Shown: positions 9,058-17,050 of the stretch, piece by piece
Numbering within the stretch: the first letter of the stretch is position 1
Layout of the letters: each line of letters begins with the position of its first letter
Assembly: GCA_964504625.1 (NCBI GenBank)
Contig: CAZDEK010000007.1
Coordinates: 1 to 20,927 of the forward strand
From: CAZDEK01 sp964504625
GTDB lineage: Bacteria; Patescibacteriota; Saccharimonadia; CAILAD01; GCA-016700035
Length of the DNA stretch: 20,927 nt
Direction of reading: 5' to 3'
Program-made: the position numbers and the translations under genes
Notes under the pieces: model-generated
The model's input: the letters and a program-made list of their open reading frames with translations, nothing else
What the model was told of the DNA's origin: nothing
The model's database searches: none

Positions 9058-12000
9058 ATGCAGAACGATTTCAATAGCCCAGCTATCGACTTCACCTCCA
9101 TCAAGCTGGCGCTGTCCAGCCCCGAGCAAGTGCTCGAATGGAGTCACGGTGAAGTTACTAAACCGGAGACGATTAACTATCGCACGCAGAAGCCAGAAAA
9201 AGACGGTCTTTTCTGTGAAAAGATTTTCGGACCAACCAAGGACTGGCAGTGTTACTGCGGTAAGTATAAGGGCATTCGCTACAAAGGCATCGTCTGTGAC
9301 AAGTGTGGCGTGCTCGTCACCCGTTCTATTGTACGTCGCGAGCGCATGGGGCACATTCACCTGGCCGTTCCAGTAACGCACATCTGGTTCTTGCGCGGTA
9401 CCCCGAGCTCAATTGGTACGCTCCTCAACATGAGCGTACGTGATCTGGAGCGGGTGGCCTACTTTGCAAACTTTGTCGTGCTGTCGGTCGATGATGAAAT
9501 ACGTCAGACCGTGCTCGAAGAGCTGTCGCAAGACTATCAGAGCCGACGCAAGGAGATCATCACCAAGCATGAGGTGAAGGATGAGTCGAATCTGACTGAA
9601 GAAGTCGCAAAAGAGCTCTCCGACCTTGAGACGAACTACCTCACCGCCAAAAACGAGCTTGAAGCGCTGGCTAAGTATCAGCTCTTGCCCGAGTCAACCT
9701 ACCGTGAGCTCAATATCAAGTATGGGAATGTCTTCAAAGCCGGTATCGGTGCAGAAGCCATTCAGCAACTGCTAACTGAGATTGATCTGGCGAAGCTGGC
9801 TGATGAACTTCGTGAAGAGGCCGATACTACCACTGGTCAGCGTAAGCGCAAGGCCCTAAAGCGTCTCAAGACCGTCGAGGGTATGCAGCAGGCTGGTCTC
9901 CAGCCAGAGTGGATGGTCATGAGTGAATTACCGGTTATTCCACCAGATTTGCGCCCTATGGTGCAGCTCGATGGTGGTCGCTTTGCCGCCTCAGACCTCA
10001 ACGATCTCTACCGTCGGGTGATTAACCGCAATAATCGTCTGAAGAAGCTCTACGATCTCGAAGCTCCAGAAGTTATCTGCCGCAATGAAAAGCGTATGCT
10101 TCAGGAAGCAGTTGACGCTCTGATTGACAACAATGCTCGCCGTGAGCGGGCTGTGACCGCCGTTGGTGGTTCACGCAAGAAGCTCAAGAGCTTGACCGAC
10201 CTATTGAAGGGTAAGCAGGGTCGCTTCCGTCAAAATCTCTTGGGTAAGCGTGTCGACTACTCGGGTCGTTCTGTGATCGTGATTGGTCCGCATCTCAAGC
10301 TGGACGAATGTGGTTTGCCAAAGATGATGGCGCTCGAACTCTTCAAGCCGTTCGTTATCTCCAGGCTCATTGAGAAGGAATACGCTCATAACGTGAAGAG
10401 CGCAGCCCGTATGATCGAACGTGCTCGCACCGAGGTGTGGGATACGCTCGAAGAAGTCATCACTGGTAAGTACGTGCTTCTCAATCGCGCACCTACTCTA
10501 CATCGTCTGTCGATCCAGGCTTTCCGCCCGGTCCTGATTGAAGGTAAGGCGATTCAGCTTCATCCGCTCGTGTGTGCCGCGTTCAACGCTGACTTCGATG
10601 GTGACCAGATGGCGGTTCACGTACCGCTCTCAGAGGCTGCGCAGCGTGAGGCTCGCGAGATCATGCTTGCTTCTAAGAACCTCTTGAAGCCAGCTAGCGG
10701 TGAGCCGATTATCAACCCATCGCACGAAATTGTGCTTGGCTGCTTCTATATGACCAGTCTCAAGGATGGTGTAGCCGGTAGCGGTAAGATTTTCGCTGAC
10801 GTTGACGAAGCTGTCATGGCTTATCAGCAGCGCGATATCCACCTCCGCGCAGCTATCAAGGTGAAGATCAATGGTGAAATTGTTGAAACATCGGTCGGCC
10901 GCATTCTCTTTAACGAAGTCTTGCCTGAAGGTATGAGCTTCCAGAATGAAGCGATGACCAAGTCGAAGCTCAAGGGTGTGCTGGCTCAGGTCTTCACACA
11001 TTTCGGGAGTGAAGAAACCGCACGGGTCGCGGACGCAATCAAGGAAACAGGCTATCAGTACGCCACCGAGTCTGGTTTCTCACTGGGCATGGACGATCTC
11101 AGTACCCCAGCCGAAAAGGCCAAACTCCTCGAACAAGGGGAGAAGCGGGCTCAGGCTGTCACAACGCAGTACCAGCAAGGTCTCATCACCAATGATGAGC
11201 GCAAAGAGCGCACTGTCGAAATCTGGAAAGAAGTTGGTGAACAGATCGAAGCTGAGCTGACTGCTGGCCTTGATCCGAACAGCTCAACACTGGCGATGGA
11301 CATCGAGTCTGGTGCTCGCGCTACGGTTGGTCAGGCAAACCAGATGGCTGGTATGAAGGGCTTGGTGCTCAACTCAACCGGTGAAACCATCGAGCTGCCA
11401 GTGAAGAGCAATTACAAAGAAGGCTTGAATATCCTTGAGTACTTCATTAGTTCACACGGAGCTCGGAAGGGGTTGACTGATACCGCTCTGAAGACTGCAG
11501 AATCTGGCTATCTGACACGTCGTCTCGTCGACGTGGCGCAGGACGTTATGATCGCGCAGGAAGATTGCGGTGATACCCATGGCTACACGGTGACTTTGGC
11601 CGAGGCGAAGGCGGCTGGCCAGGATTCACTTGCTCCTTGGATCGTCGGTCGCTTCCTCGCTAAAGATGTCAAAGATGGCCGCAAGGTGATTGCGAAGGCT
11701 GGTACGCTAGTCGACGACACAACTGCTCGTGCTATTGGCGAGGCTGGTGTCGAGGATGTTACGATTCGCTCGATCCTGAAGTGTACCCTTGCCTGGGGTA
11801 TCTGCCAGCATTGTTATGGCGTTGATCTGGCCCGTGGTCAGCTGGTTGAAATCGGTGAAGCGGTCGGTATTATGGCGGCTCAGTCGATCGGTGAGCCTGG
11901 CACGCAGCTGACGATGCGTACCTTCCATGCTGGTGGTGTAGCTTCGGCTGCCGACATCACACAAGGTCTGCCACGCGTTGAAGAAATCTTTGAAGCTCGT

Positions 12001-12855
12001 AATCCACGCGGTGAGGCGATCCTCGCGGAAGTGGATGGTGTGGTGACACTCAAGTCGGTGGATGGTAAACAAACTCTGCGTATCGCTCCAGCTGACATGA
12101 AGCACACCAGCTACGATATCAAGGAAGGCATGAAGGCGACTGTGAAGTCTGGTGCGACCGTCAAGAAGGGCGACGTTTTGGCTCAGAATGAGACTGGTAA
12201 GCGCACAGTGAAGGCTGGTGCTGATGGCACGGTCAAGGTCGGCAAGACTGCGATTGAGCTCACGCACGAGGGCGGCAACGTGAAGGAATACACCATCCCT
12301 GACTACGTGAGTCTGACCGTGAAAAATGGTGAGCTCGTAACTGTCGGTCAACGCTTGACCGAAGGTTCGGTGAACCTCCAAGACATGCTCCGTCTGCAAG
12401 GCGAAGAGTACGTCGAGCGGTATGTCGTTGACGAAGTGCAGGCGATTTACGCCAGCCAGGGTCAATCGATTGCTTCGAAGCACATCGAAGTGATCATCCG
12501 TCAGATGTTCAGTCGTGTGCGTATCGAGGAGCCGAATGATACCGAGTTTATCGCCGGCGATGTGATTTCCAAGACTTCGCTCTGGGAAGCAAACCGTGCG
12601 GCTGAAGCTGAGGGTAAGACCCCAGCCACCTACGAGCAGCTACTCATGCCGATTTCGAAGATTTCGATCAGCTCTGACAGCTGGCTCTCTGCTGCCTCCT
12701 TCCAGGAGACAATGAAGGTGCTCATCGGTGCTGCTTTGCGCGGCAAGAACGACAAGCTGCGTGGCTTGAAAGAAAACGTCATCATTGGCCGCCTCATCCC
12801 CGTCGGTACCGGTTTCCGGACAGACGATGATGATCAGGTTGACCAGGTTCAGTAA
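9058..12855 (+). CDS. rpoC: DNA-directed RNA polymerase subunit beta'
   Basis: This is a 1265-aa beta' subunit. The N-terminal zinc site is CYCG...CDKCG (about residues 65-83). The catalytic Mg-binding motif NADFDGDQ begins at Asn510, with Asp512, Asp514 and Asp516. The second zinc site is formed by the Cys in EDCGDTHGY plus the C-x6-C-x2-C of KCTLAWGICQHC. Bridge-helix and trigger-loop blocks follow (GEAVGIMAAQSIGEPGTQL, MRTFHAGG). The sequence between these last blocks and the C-terminus has a lineage-specific hybrid-barrel-like insertion (about residues 990-1110) with repeated KxGxxVKxGDVLA-type turns. The ATG is 3 nt after rpoB's stop, with GGAGG (9045-9049) inside the end of rpoB, so translation is tightly coupled. 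Confidence 0.99.
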   Translation: MQNDFNSPAIDFTSIKLALSSPEQVLEWSHGEVTKPETINYRTQKPEKDGLFCEKIFGPTKDWQCYCGKYKGIRYKGIVCDKCGVLVTRSIVRRERMGHIHLAVPVTHIWFLRGTPSSIGTLLNMSVRDLERVAYFANFVVLSVDDEIRQTVLEELSQDYQSRRKEIITKHEVKDESNLTEEVAKELSDLETNYLTAKNELEALAKYQLLPESTYRELNIKYGNVFKAGIGAEAIQQLLTEIDLAKLADELREEADTTTGQRKRKALKRLKTVEGMQQAGLQPEWMVMSELPVIPPDLRPMVQLDGGRFAASDLNDLYRRVINRNNRLKKLYDLEAPEVICRNEKRMLQEAVDALIDNNARRERAVTAVGGSRKKLKSLTDLLKGKQGRFRQNLLGKRVDYSGRSVIVIGPHLKLDECGLPKMMALELFKPFVISRLIEKEYAHNVKSAARMIERARTEVWDTLEEVITGKYVLLNRAPTLHRLSIQAFRPVLIEGKAIQLHPLVCAAFNADFDGDQMAVHVPLSEAAQREAREIMLASKNLLKPASGEPIINPSHEIVLGCFYMTSLKDGVAGSGKIFADVDEAVMAYQQRDIHLRAAIKVKINGEIVETSVGRILFNEVLPEGMSFQNEAMTKSKLKGVLAQVFTHFGSEETARVADAIKETGYQYATESGFSLGMDDLSTPAEKAKLLEQGEKRAQAVTTQYQQGLITNDERKERTVEIWKEVGEQIEAELTAGLDPNSSTLAMDIESGARATVGQANQMAGMKGLVLNSTGETIELPVKSNYKEGLNILEYFISSHGARKGLTDTALKTAESGYLTRRLVDVAQDVMIAQEDCGDTHGYTVTLAEAKAAGQDSLAPWIVGRFLAKDVKDGRKVIAKAGTLVDDTTARAIGEAGVEDVTIRSILKCTLAWGICQHCYGVDLARGQLVEIGEAVGIMAAQSIGEPGTQLTMRTFHAGGVASAADITQGLPRVEEIFEARNPRGEAILAEVDGVVTLKSVDGKQTLRIAPADMKHTSYDIKEGMKATVKSGATVKKGDVLAQNETGKRTVKAGADGTVKVGKTAIELTHEGGNVKEYTIPDYVSLTVKNGELVTVGQRLTEGSVNLQDMLRLQGEEYVERYVVDEVQAIYASQGQSIASKHIEVIIRQMFSRVRIEEPNDTEFIAGDVISKTSLWEANRAAEAEGKTPATYEQLLMPISKISISSDSWLSAASFQETMKVLIGAALRGKNDKLRGLKENVIIGRLIPVGTGFRTDDDDQVDQVQ

Positions 12856-12878
12856 ATCTGGTAGGATAACGAAGTTTT

Positions 12879-13298
12879 ATGCCGACAATCAACCAACTCA
12901 TCCGCAAGCCACGCGCCGCAGCGCGTAAGAAAAGTAAGTCGCCGGCTCTCGGCCGTAGCTTCAACGCACTCAAGGGGCGAACACGCAACTTGAATGCGCC
13001 TTTGAAGCGCGGTGTCTGTGTGAAAGTTTTCACCCAGACACCGAAGAAGCCGAACTCGGCTCTCCGTAAGGTTGCCCGTGTGCGCCTCACCAACGGTATG
13101 GAAGTCACCGCCTACATCGGTGGTATCGGTCACAACCTGCAAGAGCACAGTGTTGTGCTCGTGCGGGGTGGCCGCGTGAAAGACCTTCCAGGTGTGCGTT
13201 ACCACGTCGTCCGTGGTTCGCTTGACACCGCTGGAGTTGCCAATCGTAAACAAGGTCGCTCGAAGTACGGTGCTAAGCTAGAAAAGGCCAAGGGGTAA
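12879..13298 (+). CDS. rpsL: 30S ribosomal protein S12 (with N-terminal insertion)
   Basis: This is a 139-aa protein; the usual length is about 124. The conserved core TPKKPNSALRKVARVRLTNG, GGIGHNLQEHSVV and GGRVKDLPGVRYH is intact. The Lys equivalent to E. coli K43 is Lys56 and that equivalent to K88 is Lys101, so the classic streptomycin-resistance changes are absent. Asp102 corresponds to the Asp that RimO methylthiolates. Between SPAL (21-24) and KRGVC (43-47) there are about 13 extra residues (GRSFNALKGRTRN), which I believe occur in CPR S12 proteins (recollection, not checked). S12 monitors decoding at the 30S A site. It lies 23 nt after rpoC with only a weak AGGA ribosome-binding site. 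Confidence 0.98.
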   Translation: MPTINQLIRKPRAAARKKSKSPALGRSFNALKGRTRNLNAPLKRGVCVKVFTQTPKKPNSALRKVARVRLTNGMEVTAYIGGIGHNLQEHSVVLVRGGRVKDLPGVRYHVVRGSLDTAGVANRKQGRSKYGAKLEKAKG

Positions 13299-13301
13299 GC
13301 T

Positions 13302-13778
13302 ATGCCAAGGAAGAAGACGAAATCTCTCAAACGCGAACTATCACCAGACTTGAAGTACAACTCGGTGCTGGTGACGCGCATGATCAACAAGGTCATGAAG
13401 AATGGTAAGAAGCGTCTGGCTGAACGCCTGGTCTACGAAGCGCTTGATGCAGCTTCGACGAAGGGTAAGAAAGATCCGATGGAGATCTTTGAAGGTGCTA
13501 TTAAGAACGCTAGCCCACACGTGCAGGTTCGTTCCCGCCGCGTTGGTGGTGCGAACTACCAGGTACCGATGGAAGTGAAGCCGGATCGCCGGATTCACTA
13601 CGCCATGGTCTGGATGCTGGACGCGGCTCGCGCCAAGGAAGGCAAAAGCTTCGATAAACTACTCGCGAATGAGCTCTTGGATGCCTATAACAACCAGGGT
13701 GACGCGATCAAGAAGAAGCAAGATACCCATCAGATGGCCGAAGCCAATAAGGCCTTCGCGCATTTCGCTCGGTACTAA
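13302..13778 (+). CDS. rpsG: 30S ribosomal protein S7
   Basis: This is a 158-aa protein of normal length. Family hallmarks are visible: an N-terminal MPRKK basic segment, MINKVMKNGKKRLAE (~27-41), the RNA-binding hairpin VRSRRVGGANYQVP (~77-90), and the C-terminal helix ending AHFARY. S7 nucleates assembly of the 30S head and contacts the E-site tRNA. The ATG is 3 nt after the rpsL stop, with AAGGGG just upstream. It is the last gene of the rpoBC-rpsLG operon and is followed by a strong terminator. In most bacteria fusA would come next; here it is about 3.8 kb away. Confidence 0.98.
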   Translation: MPRKKTKSLKRELSPDLKYNSVLVTRMINKVMKNGKKRLAERLVYEALDAASTKGKKDPMEIFEGAIKNASPHVQVRSRRVGGANYQVPMEVKPDRRIHYAMVWMLDAARAKEGKSFDKLLANELLDAYNNQGDAIKKKQDTHQMAEANKAFAHFARY

Positions 13779-13799
13779 CTAGCGGAAGCAATTAGAGAG

Positions 13800-13826
13800 A
13801 AAACACCCCTCAACGAGGGGTGTTTT
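13800..13826. terminator. Bidirectional intrinsic terminator between rpsG and the convergent Cys-rich gene
   Basis: A 12-bp perfect stem (13800-13811/13815-13826, core ACCCCTC/GAGGGGT) with loop AAC is flanked by an A-run and a T-run. On the plus strand it ends in TTTT, closing the rpoBC operon. Read on the minus strand it ends in TTTTCTCTCT, 2 nt after the stop of the convergent gene. Confidence 0.88.
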
Positions 13827-13828
13827 CG

Positions 13829-14407
13829 TTAAGGGGTGTAGGGTGAGGCGAGTGGTATAAGGAATTCTTGAGCGATCAAGTCAAGGCGACTCAGGTCTCG
13901 CAAGAACCATTCCTCCTGTACGACTGGGTCAAATCCTATGATGGATTTTCCAATCAGGCGCCCATTCTCGACCGTAGATTCAAGTTTTGGCTCGCGAGCA
14001 GCACAGCTCGTGCAAATGGGTAGTGCGGCACATGAGTACTCTTGCCAACGGTCATAGGTGCAATCCATTTTCCAGCTGAGGCTCCCAATGTCCAGCGTAA
14101 AGAGCTCGGGGTAATGGAAAAACTTCTGGCAGCGCGCACATACGCCTCGCTTATAGTAGCGAAGCGCATAGAGGAGATAATCGATATAACGAGTTTGATA
14201 TCTCCTCCATAGCTCGGCTCGCCGATTGTCAAACTGCTCAGCTATTGTATGCAGCTCCTTAATCTGCGTGCGGAGTTCTGCTATCTCACCCTTCCAGATG
14301 TCGATGCGCTTTTTAATGGTTTGGAGCTCAGTGAGCTCATGACCATCAATCACTCGATCGCTCATAAGTAGTTTCCCTTCAAGGTGCGTGTCCAGTCCTA
14401 CTATCAC
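13829..14407 (-). CDS. Unknown coiled-coil protein with a Cys-rich zinc-binding-like domain
   Basis: This is a 192-aa protein that I do not recognise. Residues about 20-65 are charged and heptad-like (ELTELQTIKKRIDIWKGEI...), typical of a coiled coil. A Trp/Tyr-rich segment follows (LWRRYQTRYIDYLLYALRYY), and then a Cys cluster: CARC (CxxC, ~91-94), a lone Cys ~35 residues later, and SCAALPICTSC. This could bind one or two zinc ions, as in a split zinc ribbon. I chose the GTG at 14407 because GGAGG (minus strand, 14420-14416) stands 8 nt before it. A later ATG (14365) has a weaker AAGGGA. The gene diverges from the winged-helix/Nudix gene and converges on rpsG. A nucleic-acid-binding role is a guess. 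Confidence 0.75.
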   Translation of the reverse strand: MIVGLDTHLEGKLLMSDRVIDGHELTELQTIKKRIDIWKGEIAELRTQIKELHTIAEQFDNRRAELWRRYQTRYIDYLLYALRYYKRGVCARCQKFFHYPELFTLDIGSLSWKMDCTYDRWQEYSCAALPICTSCAAREPKLESTVENGRLIGKSIIGFDPVVQEEWFLRDLSRLDLIAQEFLIPLASPYTP

Positions 14408-14439
14408 TCAGATAGCCTCCAGTATCTAGGCGAGACATT

Positions 14440-14469
14440 TTGAGTCAAAAGCATTTGACCATGTATAAT
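14440..14469 (+). promoter_or_regulatory. Promoter of the winged-helix/Nudix gene
   Basis: TTGAGT (14440-14445), an 18-nt spacer and a consensus TATAAT (14464-14469) predict a start near 14476. That leaves a short leader with GGAGGGG (14479-14485), 3 nt before the ATG at 14489. Confidence 0.6.
14444..14459. promoter_or_regulatory. Palindromic operator candidate in the divergent promoter region
   Basis: GTCAAA-AGCA-TTTGAC has perfect 6-bp arms, and it overlaps a second palindrome, TTTTGA-G-TCAAAA (14438-14450). Both lie across the -35 box and spacer of the plus-strand promoter and within the 81-bp region between two divergent genes. The plus-strand gene encodes an N-terminal winged helix, so autoregulation is a reasonable hypothesis. 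No specific regulator family was recognised. Confidence 0.4.
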
Positions 14470-14488
14470 ACGAGTAACGGAGGGGAGT

Positions 14489-15187
14489 ATGCATCACATT
14501 CAGCGCACCATTCTCGGCGAACTTATGAAGGGTGACTATCGGCGGTATGCGCAGATCAAGCCAAAAGGGCTTGAGAGTAATGTGTTTGCGTACCACCTTA
14601 AAGTCTTGCGCGAAGCTGGTTATGTCAGGCGCACTAGCTGGGGTACCTACGGGCTGACAGCTTCTGGCAAGCGCTTTGTCGATAGTCTGAGTCTGACCGA
14701 TTTGCGGCCGCGGGTGCAGCCGAAAATTGTGATTTTGCTGGCCTGCCATGATCGCTTGGGGCGCTGGCTACTTATGCGACGTAAGGTCCAGCCCCTACTA
14801 GGCTTGGTTGGATTCCCCTATGGCAAATTACACCGCGGTGAAACCGTACAAGCTGCTGCGCAGCGTGAGCTGCTTGAGAAAGCCGGCATTGTTGCCGAAC
14901 TCAAGCATACCGGCGATGGTTATATCACCATCGAGCAAGATAATGAGTCGGTTAGTGAAATACTGTTCCATCTTTTCTCTGGCGTCGTGCCATCTGATGA
15001 GCCATCTGCACACCATCCGGCTGGAGATCTCTTCTGGAGTGATCCGATCACAAATTGGCAGGATCCGCATATTATGCCCAGTATGCCTGATCTCATATCG
15101 GCTCTCGAAGCCCCTGAGGGTACTCGCTTTTGGCTTGAGAAAAGCTACAATCTTAGCCCTGAATCTCCTTCGCCGGATAGCGCCTAG
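14489..15187 (+). CDS. Winged-helix DNA-binding domain fused to a Nudix domain
   Basis: This is a 232-aa two-domain protein. Residues ~1-70 look like a winged helix of ArsR/MarR-like type (IQRTILGELMKG, VFAYHLKVLREAGYVRR, YGLTASGKRF). Residues ~78-215 form a Nudix domain with the box G112-x5-E118-x7-R126-E127-L-x-E130-K131-x-G133. The consensus is GX5EX7REUXEEXGU, so the second Glu of the EE pair, a metal ligand important for catalysis in MutT (E57), is Lys here. The domain may therefore bind a nucleotide-type ligand without hydrolysing it, acting as a sensor; this resembles the logic of NrtR regulators, although those have the opposite domain order. GGAGGGG precedes the ATG. The C-terminal tail is Ser/Pro-rich. 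Targets are unknown; the adjacent palindrome is the obvious candidate. Confidence 0.85.
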   Translation: MHHIQRTILGELMKGDYRRYAQIKPKGLESNVFAYHLKVLREAGYVRRTSWGTYGLTASGKRFVDSLSLTDLRPRVQPKIVILLACHDRLGRWLLMRRKVQPLLGLVGFPYGKLHRGETVQAAAQRELLEKAGIVAELKHTGDGYITIEQDNESVSEILFHLFSGVVPSDEPSAHHPAGDLFWSDPITNWQDPHIMPSMPDLISALEAPEGTRFWLEKSYNLSPESPSPDSA

Positions 15188-15199
15188 ATATCAGGTATT

Positions 15200-15227
15200 T
15201 TGATCAACGAGCAGAACCGCCTATACT
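15200..15227 (+). promoter_or_regulatory. Promoter of the ABC-F gene, placed for a leaderless mRNA
   Basis: TTGATC (15200-15205), a 16-nt spacer and TATACT (15222-15227) predict a start near 15234, about 3 nt before the ATG at 15237. GGGG at 15231-15234 is too close to the ATG to be a normal ribosome-binding site. Confidence 0.5.
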
Positions 15228-15236
15228 GATGGGGTT

Positions 15237-16898
15237 ATGTTGCTCGAAGTGACCATCGAAGAAAAACATGCTGGCTCGAAACTCTTACTGAAAGATACCG
15301 GCATGCAGATCCAACGCGGTGAAGTTATTGGCTTTGTTGGTCGCAACGGTGTCGGTAAAACGACACTGTTGCGCATTGTCACTGGTGAGGATACAGACTA
15401 TGTAGGGACTTTGCGTTTGGCTCGAGGCATTGAGATGCTTACGACTGAGCAGGAGCAGCATGCTGTGACTGTGAGTGTCTCAGCTCTCGAGTATGTCATG
15501 GCGGGCTTACGTGATTACGCCGAGCTGACTCGCATCATCGAAACCTACCCCGATGAGATGGGTGAGGACATGGCGAAAATCGAGACGTATACTACGGCGC
15601 TGGAGCGTTATGATGAGCTGGGTTATTACCACGTACGCGATCGGGTAATCGAGGCCTTACGAGCCTATCAGCTGACTGATGCACAAATTCATGGTCCCTT
15701 CGCAAACCTGAGCGGAGGCCAGAAGCGGTTTACCCAGTTGGTCCAAGTAGAGTTTTCGAATGCGGATTTACTTTTGCTTGATGAGCCCACCAATCACATG
15801 GACTATATTGCCAAGGCAAGCTTCACCAGCTGGCTGAAAGAGGTGAAGTCTGCGGTTTTGGTCATCAGCCACGATCGAGACGTTTTAGCTTGTGTTGATC
15901 GCATCGTCGAGCTGAAGGACGCCAAGCTCGTGAGCTATCCTGGAAACTATGAGGCTTATCTCAAGCAGAATACTGTGGCCTCTACGAGCGCCATGCATCA
16001 ATACGAGGTAAATCTTAAGACTCTTGAGAATCGACGTGAAGCCCTTCGCCAAGCTGAGATCAAAAAGCTGCGATGCAAGCAGAAGCCGAACCCGTTTGTG
16101 CCATTAGTCCGTCGATTAGAGCGTGAGATCGCCACGCTGGAGGCTAGTCTTGAGAAGCCGACGATTTGGATTGATCAGGAATCCACAACAGGGCTTAAGA
16201 AGGGTCAGTCGGAGCAGTATGCGAAGTACAAAGCCAAATCAATCCGGCTACGTGAATCAGCCTCAACAGATATCGGTCATCGAGCTAATCTGGTGACTAT
16301 CGACGATTTGTCACTGGGTTTCGAAAAGCCCTTGTTTGCTGGCGTCAGTCTCGAGATGCGAGCGGGGGATCGTGTGCATGTCGTTGGGCGCAACGGTGCG
16401 GGTAAGACAACGCTTGTTAATGCCCTCTGCCAGACTGCAGAGAATAAACCGCTTGGCGCCACCATATTTGGCGGCTTGATTGAAGTCTCGCCGAGCTTGG
16501 TCATTGGTCGCTATGAGCAGGAGATTCACCCGAGCCTCTTAGACTACACTCTCGGGGAAGCAGTCGCACAGATTCTCAAGCAAGCCGACCAAGCAGTCAA
16601 TGATGAAGCCATAACCCAATTGCTCGTCCAATACCTCTTCGAACGACACGATGCGAGCGTGCAAGTGTCACAGCTGTCAGGTGGTCAAAAGGCCCGGATT
16701 CAACTAATCGCCATCTTTGCGCATCGGCCAAATCTCTTGATTCTCGACGAGCCGACGAACCATCTCGACCTGCCTTCAATCGAGGAGCTGGAGCGGGCGT
16801 TAACGAACTATGACGGAGCGATTTTGTACATCAGCCACGATAGCTTTTTTGCCAAATCTCTTGGGGGAGAGAGAGTTTTATTGGCATACCACACATAA
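15237..16898 (+). CDS. ABC-F family ATPase (ribosome-associated type)
   Basis: This is a 553-aa protein with two ABC domains and no membrane segments. ABC1 has Walker A GRNGVGKT (35-42), signature LSGGQ (158-162), Walker B with LLLLDEPTNHMD (178-189), and SHDR. ABC2 has Walker A GRNGAGKT (384-391), LSGGQ (480-484), LLILDEPTNHLD, and SHDS. The basic, helical linker between them (~250-330, with LENRREALRQAEIKK and LVRRLEREIATLE) corresponds to the P-site tRNA-interacting motif. The double DEPTNH(M/L)D box is diagnostic of ABC-F proteins, which bind the ribosomal E site. They either tune translation, as EttA does, or dislodge ribosome-targeting antibiotics, as VgaA and Lsa do; I cannot assign the subclass. 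The predicted mRNA is nearly leaderless. A CTCAAG/CTTGAG hairpin (16906-16920) without a T-run follows the stop. Confidence 0.94.
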   Translation: MLLEVTIEEKHAGSKLLLKDTGMQIQRGEVIGFVGRNGVGKTTLLRIVTGEDTDYVGTLRLARGIEMLTTEQEQHAVTVSVSALEYVMAGLRDYAELTRIIETYPDEMGEDMAKIETYTTALERYDELGYYHVRDRVIEALRAYQLTDAQIHGPFANLSGGQKRFTQLVQVEFSNADLLLLDEPTNHMDYIAKASFTSWLKEVKSAVLVISHDRDVLACVDRIVELKDAKLVSYPGNYEAYLKQNTVASTSAMHQYEVNLKTLENRREALRQAEIKKLRCKQKPNPFVPLVRRLEREIATLEASLEKPTIWIDQESTTGLKKGQSEQYAKYKAKSIRLRESASTDIGHRANLVTIDDLSLGFEKPLFAGVSLEMRAGDRVHVVGRNGAGKTTLVNALCQTAENKPLGATIFGGLIEVSPSLVIGRYEQEIHPSLLDYTLGEAVAQILKQADQAVNDEAITQLLVQYLFERHDASVQVSQLSGGQKARIQLIAIFAHRPNLLILDEPTNHLDLPSIEELERALTNYDGAILYISHDSFFAKSLGGERVLLAYHT

Positions 16899-16989
16899 TC
16901 AACCGCTCAAGCTGCTTGAGAATAGTACGCCTCAGCCCATGGTAGTCCCTCACGTGAAGAACTGAAACGGCTTTGCTAATTCGTAAAAT

Positions 16990-17017
16990 AAAAAAGGCCC
17001 CACAGCCTCAGCTGTGG
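16990..17017 (-). terminator. Intrinsic terminator of the minus-strand 109-aa gene
   Basis: On the minus strand, CCACAGC-TGAG-GCTGTGG (17017-17000), extended by GGCC, is followed by TTTTTTT (16996-16990) and further T-rich sequence. It lies about 34 nt beyond the stop of the gene at 17051. There is no T-run on the plus-strand side, so it does not serve the ABC-F gene well. Confidence 0.78.
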
Positions 17018-17050
17018 AGCGGGAGTTGCGCACTGTCACGAAAAAAGAGA

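Noticed and set aside
11707..12483. A 258-codon open frame opposite rpoC (and similar long ones opposite fusA at 17580-18203 and 18333-18995)
   Set aside because: These are shadows of highly conserved plus-strand genes and have no independent start signals.
14421..14448. TTGACT-N16-GATACT as a promoter for the minus-strand Cys-rich gene
   Set aside because: The predicted start would fall within the gene's own ribosome-binding site, and the -10 box is poor. It was left uncalled; the true promoter of that gene is unclear.
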